Of a stretch of DNA of 40,629 bases, positions 30,762 through 37,063 are shown in pieces. Position 1 is the first letter of the stretch. Every line of letters begins with the position of its first letter. Under the pieces are notes generated by a model. It made no database searches, had not been told where the DNA came from, and saw only the letters and a list, made by a program, of their open reading frames with translations. Position numbers and translations under genes: made by a program. This stretch comes from JACZST01 sp964195155 (GTDB lineage: Bacteria; Actinomycetota; Acidimicrobiia; Spongiisociales; UBA5794), in contig CAXMOP010000043.1 of NCBI GenBank assembly GCA_964195155.1, positions 1 to 40,629 on the forward strand, given 5' to 3'.

Positions 30762-30892
30762 CGCGGATCCTCGACCGCGGCATCCAGACGATCCCGTGCC
30801 GCTCGGATCCGGGCTGCGACCGAGACAGAAAACACGGCGAAGCTCCCGTAGGCAACGGCGTAGGCGAGTGCAACCCACCCCCACTCAGACAT
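30758..30892 (-). CDS. ccmD: CcmD family protein
   Basis: Small membrane protein that helps release holo-CcmE from the CcmABC complex, 44 residues. It reads MSEWGWVALAYAVAYGSFAV in its membrane part, then a basic tail with ARIRAARDRLD, the usual CcmD layout of one helix and a positively charged end. It fits exactly between ccmC (8-bp overlap) and ccmE (GTGA, 4-bp overlap), the place of ccmD in other operons. It is easily missed because of its size. Confidence 0.9.
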   Translation of the reverse strand: MSEWGWVALAYAVAYGSFAVFSVSVAARIRAARDRLDAAVEDPR

Positions 30893-31628
30893 TGCCCACT
30901 CCTGGATCGAGGCCTGGTGCGGTGACCGAGGCTCCCGCTACCGGGTGATGCTCCCCCGCCTCTGCCGCTTGTGCGGCGTCGTTGACCCGGTGCAGTTCGG
31001 CGACCTTCACCATGAGGGAGACATAGACCACGGTGAACGCAATCACCGCAATGAGGAGGGCGACTCGCATGATCGGGTCCTGGATGGCCGGGCCGTCGGG
31101 CCGCAGGATCGACGCCGGCTGGTGCAGGGTGCGCCACCACACCACCGAGAAGTGCACGAGGGGTATCTGTACGGCTCCGACGACGCCGAGCACCGCCGCC
31201 CGGTTGGCCCGGGCACGGCGGTCGTCGGTCGTCCTGCGGAGCGCGAGATAGCCGACATACACGAAGAACATGATGGCGGTCAGGGTCAGCCTCGCATCCC
31301 AGGTCCACCACACACCCCAGGTGGGCTTCGCCCAAATCATTCCGAGCACGATCGCCAGCCCGGTGAAGTACACGCCGATCTCGGCGCTGGAAGCAGCAAT
31401 GCGATCCCAGGCCAGGTTTCGGGAGAGCAGGTAGCCGATCGAGGCGATGAGCGTCACGCCGAAAGCGAGGTAGGCCAGCCAGGCGGCAGGGACATGTACG
31501 TACATGATCCGAACCAGCTCGCCCTGGACCGCATCGGCGGGGCTGAGCATTGCCACGGTGACCGACGCCGCTACCGCAATGCCGATGGCGAACCAGGGCC
31601 AGCGTCGGCTCGGTATATCAGACTGCAT
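30885..31628 (-). CDS. ccmC: Heme transporter/ligase CcmC
   Basis: Multi-pass membrane protein that presents heme to CcmE, 247 residues. Conserved features are RIMYVHVPAAWLAYLAF (first heme-ligating His), the WWD motif WGVWWTWDARLTLT, and QIPLVHFSVVWWRTLHQP (second His). The ATG at 31628 is part of TGATG with the ccmB stop and has AGGAG five bases upstream. Length is normal. Confidence 0.96.
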   Translation of the reverse strand: MQSDIPSRRWPWFAIGIAVAASVTVAMLSPADAVQGELVRIMYVHVPAAWLAYLAFGVTLIASIGYLLSRNLAWDRIAASSAEIGVYFTGLAIVLGMIWAKPTWGVWWTWDARLTLTAIMFFVYVGYLALRRTTDDRRARANRAAVLGVVGAVQIPLVHFSVVWWRTLHQPASILRPDGPAIQDPIMRVALLIAVIAFTVVYVSLMVKVAELHRVNDAAQAAEAGEHHPVAGASVTAPGLDPGVGNV

Positions 31629-32296
31629 CAGGACTCCTGGAGCGGTCGGGCCGTGATGACCCCGACAACGGCCACGGAGAGCACCACCGCGGCCATCAGC
31701 AGCATCCACTCCAGAATACTGCTGCCAAGACGCAAGCCTTCGTAGGCCTGGGTGGCTCCGAGCAGGAGCGGCACCGAGAGTGGAGCGACCAGCAGCGGAA
31801 CCAACGCCGACCCGCCCGAGTCGCTGTTCACCAGAGAAGCAGCAAGCGCGGCGAGCAGCCCGAGCCCAGCGGCGACTAGGACCAGTGTGACCGCCAGCCA
31901 CGGGATCCCGATCACTTCGATGTCGTAGAGCACGACCGCGATGGCACCAACGATCACCTCGTAGATGAGCAGGAGCGCCGCGGCCGATGCCGAACGTCCT
32001 GCGTAGCCGGCGGCAGGGTCGAGCCCGAGCAGAGATGCGGCGTCACGCTGGGCCTGAGTCTCCACTGAGGCGCGGCCGACCGTTACCAGGACACCGAACA
32101 GCATGACCGTCAGCCAGAACATCCCGGGCCCGATACGTTGCAACAACCCCGCGTCGGTCCCAACGGCAAGCGGCATCAGGAGCAATGCGACCGCTCCGAA
32201 CGGGATCGTGATCCACAGGACATCGCCGCGTCGTCGTTGGCGCCTGAGATCTCGCTTCACAACGGCGCCAACCTGGGAGGTGAAGCTTGGCGTCAT
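31628..32296 (-). CDS. ccmB: Heme exporter subunit CcmB
   Basis: Membrane subunit of the CcmAB ABC transporter that powers release of heme-loaded CcmE, 222 residues. It starts VGAVVKRDLRRQRRRGD, the usual cytoplasmic entry, followed by about six membrane helices and the conserved VPLLLGATQA segment. The ATG overlaps the ccmA stop by 4 bp and the stop shares one base with the ccmC start. All points fit CcmB. Confidence 0.94.
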   Translation of the reverse strand: MTPSFTSQVGAVVKRDLRRQRRRGDVLWITIPFGAVALLLMPLAVGTDAGLLQRIGPGMFWLTVMLFGVLVTVGRASVETQAQRDAASLLGLDPAAGYAGRSASAAALLLIYEVIVGAIAVVLYDIEVIGIPWLAVTLVLVAAGLGLLAALAASLVNSDSGGSALVPLLVAPLSVPLLLGATQAYEGLRLGSSILEWMLLMAAVVLSVAVVGVITARPLQES

Positions 32297-32934
32297 CGCA
32301 GCGAGCCTGCGACGAGCTCCAGCGAACGGTCGGCGACGGCGTCGACGCGCCCCCGGTCATGCGATACCAGGATCGCGGCGCCGCCGCCTGCGGCGATCTT
32401 GCCGACTAGACCGTTGACCAACTCAACGGCATCCTGATCCAGGGCCGAGTGCGGCTCGTCGAGCAGGAGCAGGTCACGCTCGAGCATCAACTCTCTGGCG
32501 AACTCTGCTCTGCGCTGCATCCCGTGCGACGACGCACCGGCTCGCCGGTTGATCGCCCCGAGCAGGCCAACGGCTTCGAGGGCCTGCTCCACTCCGCCCG
32601 GGGCAACGCCGGCCACCGAGGCGGCGAAGTCCAGGTTCTCGCCAAGGGTGAGCTCGGGATAGAGGCCAGGGATGTGACCAATCATGCCGATCCGGTGCCG
32701 GATATCGAAGCGCTGCGGGCTGGTGACATCCACGCCGAGGACGGTCGCAACGCCCGCCGACGGACGCAGCAGCGTCGCGACCACGCGCAACAGCGTGGTT
32801 TTTCCCGCCCCGTTGGCACCGAACAGGCCAAGAACCTCACCGGGCCGAACCACGAGGTCGACGCCGCGCAGGATTGGCGTCGACCCCGCGGTGACACCGA
32901 TATCGTGGAGCTCGGAGAGCGTCGCAGCGGGCAC
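32293..32934 (-). CDS. ccmA: Heme exporter ATPase CcmA
   Basis: ABC-type ATPase of the Ccm system, about 213 residues. It has Walker A GANGAGKTT, the Q-loop region IGMIGHIPGLYPELT, an unusual signature segment SSHGMQRRAEFARE in place of LSGGQ, Walker B LLLLDEPHSALD and the H-loop VSHD. The SHGMQQR-type signature is typical of CcmA. The start is uncertain. GTG 32934 is preferred because a TACACT box ends 8 nt before it and homologues begin at about LSELHDIGV; ATG 32967 (MKLLTF) is the alternative. First gene of the operon. Confidence 0.93.
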   Translation of the reverse strand: MPAATLSELHDIGVTAGSTPILRGVDLVVRPGEVLGLFGANGAGKTTLLRVVATLLRPSAGVATVLGVDVTSPQRFDIRHRIGMIGHIPGLYPELTLGENLDFAASVAGVAPGGVEQALEAVGLLGAINRRAGASSHGMQRRAEFARELMLERDLLLLDEPHSALDQDAVELVNGLVGKIAAGGGAAILVSHDRGRVDAVADRSLELVAGSLR

Positions 32935-32942
32935 AGGCAGAA

Positions 32943-32948
32943 AGTGTA
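32943..32948 (-). promoter_or_regulatory. -10 box for the ccm operon
   Basis: TACACT on the minus strand ends 8 nt before the GTG at 32934. No Shine-Dalgarno is present for either possible start, fitting a leaderless transcript. All nine ccm genes downstream are overlapping or adjacent and could be read from here. Confidence 0.4.
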
Positions 32949-33032
32949 CGAAAGTCAGCAGTTTCATTCCGACTCGACCGAAGGAATATCCAATCAAACC
33001 CGCCGGTTGAGAGCGGTGATTCAAGGAGAACC

Positions 33033-33455
33033 ATGGCAACCGTCAACCTGACCAAAGACACCTTCGAGGAGACCGTCCTCAACAACGACACCGTCCTCAT
33101 CGATTTCTGGGCGGAATGGTGCGGCCCCTGTCGCTCCTTTGCCCCCGTCTATGAGAAGCTCTCCGAAGAGCACCCCGAAATCGTGTTCGGCAAGGTCGAC
33201 ACCGAAGCCGAACAGGAGCTGGCCGGACATTTCCAGATCCGATCGATCCCGACGCTGATGGCGTTCCGGGAGTCAATTGGTGTGTTCTCGCAGCCGGGTG
33301 CTCTGCCCGAAGACGTTCTGGCGGACCTGATCTCACAGATCACCGCCCTCGATATGGAAGAGGTCCGCAAGGAGATCGCCGATCACGACCACGGCGAACA
33401 CGACGCGGATCACGACCACGACCATGAGGAAGCGGTCAAGGAGTCGGTCGAGTAG
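33033..33455 (+). CDS. Thioredoxin with His/Asp-rich C-terminal tail
   Basis: Cytoplasmic disulfide reductase, 140 residues. The thioredoxin fold is complete with WAEWCGPC (Cys30, Cys33), the buried KVDTEAE strand and the cis-Pro site RSIPTLMAF. It closely follows the 110-120-residue actinobacterial type ending in ISQITALDMEEVRKEIA. Beyond this is an added tail, DHDHGEHDADHDHDHEE (about 117-133), with six His among acidic residues, which could bind Zn or Ni. The ATG has AAGGAGA five bases upstream. It is divergent from ccmA, and a clear terminator follows. Confidence 0.95.
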   Translation: MATVNLTKDTFEETVLNNDTVLIDFWAEWCGPCRSFAPVYEKLSEEHPEIVFGKVDTEAEQELAGHFQIRSIPTLMAFRESIGVFSQPGALPEDVLADLISQITALDMEEVRKEIADHDHGEHDADHDHDHEEAVKESVE

Positions 33456-33484
33456 GCCGTAGAACCGTTTTGTCAGCGCGAAGG

Positions 33485-33514
33485 AAACGGTCCGGGCCAG
33501 CCCTGGACCGTTTT
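33485..33514 (+). terminator. Intrinsic terminator of the thioredoxin gene
   Basis: AAACGGTCC (33485-33493) pairs perfectly with GGACCGTTT (33505-33513), with three more inner G-C pairs past a one-base bulge, and the 3' arm ends in TTTT. It lies 30 bp after the thioredoxin stop. The same stem read on the minus strand ends in a run of Ts before TTCC, so it may be bidirectional. Confidence 0.65.
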
Positions 33515-33524
33515 CTCATGTATT

Positions 33525-33552
33525 CGTATTGCGATATGCGTACTGCGTATCG
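33525..33552. repeat. Heptamer array at the four-helix-bundle gene stop
   Basis: Four units at a strict 7-bp period: CGTATTG, CGATATG, CGTACTG, CGTATCG. The array ends 3 bp before the stop codon of the minus-strand gene at 33556. Confidence 0.7.
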
Positions 33553-33555
33553 AGA

Positions 33556-33906
33556 TCACTGATCTCGCTGGCTCCGAATCAGCCCCCACAGCATCTTCTG
33601 GATACGGACGGTGTCGACAAGGGCCTGACCAGTCAGCCGATCATCACCCAGACCGAGTTCTCGTGCGTCGAGCTGCGTTTCGAGTTCCGCCGCGCTACCG
33701 GCCGCGTAACCGAGGAACTGGGGAAAGGCTCCTCCCCCTCGTCCTGCACCCTCGGCGACGTTCGAGGGAATCGAGACGGCGGCTCGTCGAACTTGCGCGG
33801 TAAGACCAAATCGCTCAGTCGAGGGAAAAGCTCGCGTCAACCGATACACATCGAGTGCCAGCCGCCGGGATGCCTGCCAGACGCGCAGCTGCCGATGATC
33901 GTGCAC
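33556..33906 (-). CDS. Four-helix-bundle protein (S23/IVP family)
   Basis: A 116-residue protein of the family first found encoded in intervening sequences of 23S rRNA genes; the biochemical role is unknown. Family marks are LRVWQASRRLALDVYRLT at the N-terminus, FGLTAQVRRAAVSIPSNVAEG in the middle, and FLGYAAGSAAELETQL. It is not within an rRNA gene here. The start is a GTG at 33906 with a GGAGG close upstream. Flanked on both sides by heptamer arrays. Such genes are scattered in occurrence among genomes, which suggests transfer, but nothing in the base composition sets it apart. Confidence 0.85.
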   Translation of the reverse strand: MHDHRQLRVWQASRRLALDVYRLTRAFPSTERFGLTAQVRRAAVSIPSNVAEGAGRGGGAFPQFLGYAAGSAAELETQLDARELGLGDDRLTGQALVDTVRIQKMLWGLIRSQRDQ

Positions 33907-33945
33907 CCCTCCACCAGTACCAGCAACAGCCTCCGTTGGGAATGG

Positions 33946-33980
33946 GTACGCAATACGCAGTACTCAGTACGCAATACCCC
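33946..33980. repeat. Heptamer array at the DUF2007 gene stop
   Basis: Five units at a strict 7-bp period: GTACGCA, ATACGCA, GTACTCA, GTACGCA, ATACCCC. The array ends exactly at the stop codon of the minus-strand gene at 33981 and fills half of the 74-bp gap to the four-helix-bundle gene. Confidence 0.8.
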
Positions 33981-34187
33981 CTACAGAACCAGGTCGGCGA
34001 TCAGTGCTTGGGCCTGCTCGAGGTTCTCGCGGTGGACCATGACCTGCAACCGATATGCCCCAACCATCCCCGGCTCGGTGATCACCGACGCCGGGATGTC
34101 GGCCGCGGCCAACCGGCCCCACGCCTCGTCCGCCAGGTCACGATCGTCAAACAACGCGGCAACAACGAGCTGCTCCGGGTCAGCCAT
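33981..34187 (-). CDS. DUF2007 domain protein
   Basis: A 68-residue single-domain protein. The pattern LVVAALFDDRDLADEAWGRLAAADIPASVI followed by YRLQVMVHRENLEQAQALIADL is the ferredoxin-like DUF2007 (putative signal-transducing) fold: a strand, helix, strand, then a strand that leads into an HREN-type helix. No function is established. The ATG shares one base with the pmbA stop (TGATG), so it is co-translated with the TldE/TldD genes. Confidence 0.75.
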   Translation of the reverse strand: MADPEQLVVAALFDDRDLADEAWGRLAAADIPASVITEPGMVGAYRLQVMVHRENLEQAQALIADLVL

Positions 34188-35512
34188 CAGCCGTCCGCTC
34201 CTCCGGTGAAGTGCCAGGAGGCAAGGCTCAGCGATGGGGCGTGAACGAAACCGGCACCGAACTCTGAATCGGCAAATCGCTCATTGCTGCCAATTCCGGT
34301 GATGTTGCCATCAGCGAGTGCCCCAATGAACGACTGGGTGAATCGGAGGTTGGAGACCGCGCCCGTGATCGCACCATTCTCGATCATGAACGTGCCGTTG
34401 CGGGTGAGCCCCGTCACGACCAGCGTCTTGGGGTCGAGCACCCGGCTGTAGTGAAAAGTCGAAACGTAAATCCCGCGCTCGACCCCGGCGATCAACTCCT
34501 CCTCGGTAGAAGTACCGGGCCCGATGAACAGGTTGAACGGAGCGGGGCCAAAGGTCTCCGAACCAGGGAACCCGTGACCCGTTGACTCGACGCTCGCCTT
34601 CTTCGCAGTGCGCCGATCGTGAGCCAGCCCGGCTGTGGTCCCGTCTTTCACCAGGTCGATCCGTCGCTTCGGTGTGCCCTCGCTGTCGAAGGCCACACCG
34701 CGAGCTCTCGGGTCGGTGGCGTCATCCCACAGGCGGAACCCGGGGTCAAACTGCTCCTCGCCAACTTCGGCAAACGACTGCCCCTCCTCCCACGCCTTGG
34801 CGTTGAACCCATAGAACGCAAGGAACACGGCAATCGAGCCGACCGCGTCGGGGGCCAGAACCACCTCATAGGAGTCGGGCTTTGCGTCCAACGTCTTCTC
34901 CGAATCACGGGCCCGCTGCGCCGCAAGTGCGCCCACCGCAGCGGCATTGAGGTCGCCGATTGACGTCGACGCGGCGTGGCCGGAGCCGGCCGAGCTCGAG
35001 GTGCGCTGAATGCCATCGAGAATCGCCGACGTTGCCCTGCCGGTTGCATGCTGACCCGCCGAGTTCATGAAGGTGTGGGTTTCGCCCTCGGTCTCGCAGT
35101 AGCCGGCGGCCAACATGCCGTCGCCCTCGTCGATGAAAACCTTCACCAACTCGGCGCGCGCCGAGGGGGATGCGTCGGATGTCGCTTCGTCGAAGTGATC
35201 GACCAGAGAAATCTCGACGGGAGCCGTGACTCCCGGCCAGTCCTGGTCGACCGGCTGGCGCCCGGCAATCGCCAGCGTTTCATCGACGAACCGTCTCAGC
35301 GCATCGTCGTCGGTCCTGGTGGTCTTTCCCGATGCCACCCTTCCATCCACGGCGACCCGCAGCGACACCGCTTCGACGTGCTCGCCGACGTTCTGGTGGA
35401 TGAACGAGTTGGCGAAACGCGTCAGCGACGAGATTCCCTCGGAGATCAGCACTTCGGCCTCAGCGCGGTCGCCGACCAGATCGAGAATCTTCGAAGCGAG
35501 CTCTTCGCTCAT
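34187..35512 (-). CDS. pmbA: TldE/PmbA, inactive partner of the TldD protease
   Basis: Non-catalytic subunit of the TldD/TldE metalloprotease, which trims unfolded peptides and in some bacteria matures modified peptides. The 441-residue protein has EAEVLISEGISSLTRFANSFIHQNV at the N-terminus, the central YEVVLAPDAVGSIAVFL, and the C-terminal GIYVSTFHYSRVLDPKTLVVTGLTRNGTFMIENG typical of PmbA. The HExxxH of TldD is absent, as expected. The ATG has a strong AGGAGGT site five bases upstream. It follows tldD by 48 bp. No precursor peptide gene is seen nearby. Confidence 0.94.
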   Translation of the reverse strand: MSEELASKILDLVGDRAEAEVLISEGISSLTRFANSFIHQNVGEHVEAVSLRVAVDGRVASGKTTRTDDDALRRFVDETLAIAGRQPVDQDWPGVTAPVEISLVDHFDEATSDASPSARAELVKVFIDEGDGMLAAGYCETEGETHTFMNSAGQHATGRATSAILDGIQRTSSSAGSGHAASTSIGDLNAAAVGALAAQRARDSEKTLDAKPDSYEVVLAPDAVGSIAVFLAFYGFNAKAWEEGQSFAEVGEEQFDPGFRLWDDATDPRARGVAFDSEGTPKRRIDLVKDGTTAGLAHDRRTAKKASVESTGHGFPGSETFGPAPFNLFIGPGTSTEEELIAGVERGIYVSTFHYSRVLDPKTLVVTGLTRNGTFMIENGAITGAVSNLRFTQSFIGALADGNITGIGSNERFADSEFGAGFVHAPSLSLASWHFTGGADG

Positions 35513-35560
35513 GCCAAACCTCCTCCCCGCCCTCTCATACCCTTCCTGTTCGGCGTCCTC

Positions 35561-36994
35561 TCATGCCCCTACCCCCACCCTGACGTTTTTGAATCGGGCC
35601 GGACCGGCAGAGTGCCCGGTGTGGGCCACTTGCATGGGCTGTCCCTTCCCACAATTCGGGGTACCCCAATGCACCCATTCATCGGGTCCTCCCAGACGGT
35701 CCAAGGATTGCCAGAACTGCGGACCGATCCCGGTGTAGGTCGGGTTCTTCAACATCCGCCCGAGCTTCCCGTCCTTGACCTCCCAAGCAATCTCGGTTCC
35801 AAATTGGAAGTTGAGCCGCCGGTCATCGATCGACCAGGATCGGTTGGTGGCCATGTAGACACCCTTTTGGGTGTCGGCGATGATCTCGTCGAAGGATGAG
35901 TCGCCGGGGATCAAACCCACATTGGTCATGCGCACCATTGGCAGCCTTCCGTGGCCGTCGGCTCTCACCATCCCACCGGGTGGGAGCCCGGCGATGGCCG
36001 CCGAGTCCCGGCCGGACAGCACGCCAACCCAGACACCCTCTCTCGTGATGTCGACCGATTGCGCAGCAGTGCCCTCGTCGTCAAACCCGAACGTGCCGAG
36101 CGCACCCGGCAGGGTCGCGTCCGCGGTGATGTTCATCAGCGGTGAACCGAACTGGAAGCTGCCGAGCGTCTCGAGCTGCAGGTGCGACGTGCCGGCGAAC
36201 GCTGCCTCCCACCCGAGAATTCGGTCGAGCTCGATGGCGTGGCCGACCGACTCGTGGATCTGGAGTCCGAGCTGTGAACCCTCGAGGATCAGATCCATCT
36301 CCTGTTCCTCCAGCTCGTCTGCGGTGAGGAGGGCAACGGCCTCTTCTGCGATCCGCTGCGCGTTGTTCGGGAAGTCCCAGTCGCGGATCACCTCGTAGCC
36401 GCCGGTCTCGTACTGACCGAATGACTGGGGAAACGACCGGCGTTGACTCTCGGCCTCGCCAAGAGCTGTGGCGTCCATGCCCCCGCCGGATTCGACGAGG
36501 TGCTGGTGGATGCGGTGGCCCTGGGAAGAGATAAACCACTTCTCGGTGTCATAGAACGTGAGGTTCCCGGTCGCAATAGCGATGCCATCAACGTCCTGCA
36601 TCGTCTTGGTGACCCCAACGAGCAAGTCGACCTTCTCGGATTGCGAGACGGAGAAGGCGTCTTCGCGGTGTGGCGTCTCGTAGGTGGCGTCGACGATTGC
36701 GACGTCTGCAAACTCCATCGGCGGACCGGCAACGATCGCGCTCGCCGTGGCGATCTCGGCGGCGCGCTCCCCCGCCCGCTGTGCCGCGGAAAGGTCTGCA
36801 GTGGCAAAGAAGCCCCACGAAGAACCGACGAGGGCACGAATCCCGACCCCTGCCTGCTCGGAGCGATCGATCGACTCGACCGCCTGGTTCTGGACCGAGA
36901 TCGTCTCCTGCTTGCGCACCACGACCCTGGCGTCGGCGTAGGCGGCGCCGGCGGCGAGGGCACCTTCCACGGCGGCTGTCGCGTCGTCGAACAT
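35561..36994 (-). CDS. tldD: TldD metalloprotease subunit
   Basis: Catalytic subunit of the TldD/TldE complex, 477 residues. The zinc motif is IHESVGHAIELDR, an HExxxH with His247, Glu248 and His252. The C-terminal third carries GGMVRADGHGR, GVYMATNRSWSIDDRRLNFQFGTEIAW and NCGKGQPMQVAHTGHSAGP, where the conserved Cys completes the metal site in TldD. Length is typical. A TACTGT box ends 8 nt before the ATG. First gene of tldD-pmbA-DUF2007, possibly continuing into the four-helix-bundle gene. Confidence 0.95.
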   Translation of the reverse strand: MFDDATAAVEGALAAGAAYADARVVVRKQETISVQNQAVESIDRSEQAGVGIRALVGSSWGFFATADLSAAQRAGERAAEIATASAIVAGPPMEFADVAIVDATYETPHREDAFSVSQSEKVDLLVGVTKTMQDVDGIAIATGNLTFYDTEKWFISSQGHRIHQHLVESGGGMDATALGEAESQRRSFPQSFGQYETGGYEVIRDWDFPNNAQRIAEEAVALLTADELEEQEMDLILEGSQLGLQIHESVGHAIELDRILGWEAAFAGTSHLQLETLGSFQFGSPLMNITADATLPGALGTFGFDDEGTAAQSVDITREGVWVGVLSGRDSAAIAGLPPGGMVRADGHGRLPMVRMTNVGLIPGDSSFDEIIADTQKGVYMATNRSWSIDDRRLNFQFGTEIAWEVKDGKLGRMLKNPTYTGIGPQFWQSLDRLGGPDEWVHWGTPNCGKGQPMQVAHTGHSAGPARFKNVRVGVGA

Positions 36995-37002
36995 CGGTCG
37001 GG

Positions 37003-37053
37003 ACAGTAGCTGAGTTTCCCGCCCACCAAGGCGGCGTCGCCAATCACTACCCT
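37003..37053. promoter_or_regulatory. Divergent -10 boxes for tldD and the HdeD-DUF389 gene
   Basis: The 69-bp divergent gap carries TACTGT on the minus strand (37008-37003), ending 8 nt before the tldD ATG. It also carries TACCCT on the plus strand (37048-37053), ending 10 nt before the GTG at 37064. No -35 consensus or Shine-Dalgarno is visible for either gene. Confidence 0.4.
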
Positions 37054-37063
37054 CGACCGTCCC

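Noticed and set aside
30342..30884. Longer CcmE with a 41-residue N-terminal extension
   Set aside because: The extra sequence is the ccmD gene read in another frame; the GTG at 30761 fits CcmE homologues and overlaps the ccmD stop.
33556..33906. 23S rRNA intervening sequence
   Set aside because: The four-helix-bundle protein is of that family, but no rRNA sequence flanks it.
34187..36994. Microcin or other modified-peptide cluster around TldD/TldE
   Set aside because: No precursor peptide, modification enzyme or exporter is beside the genes; TldD/TldE are widespread housekeeping proteins.
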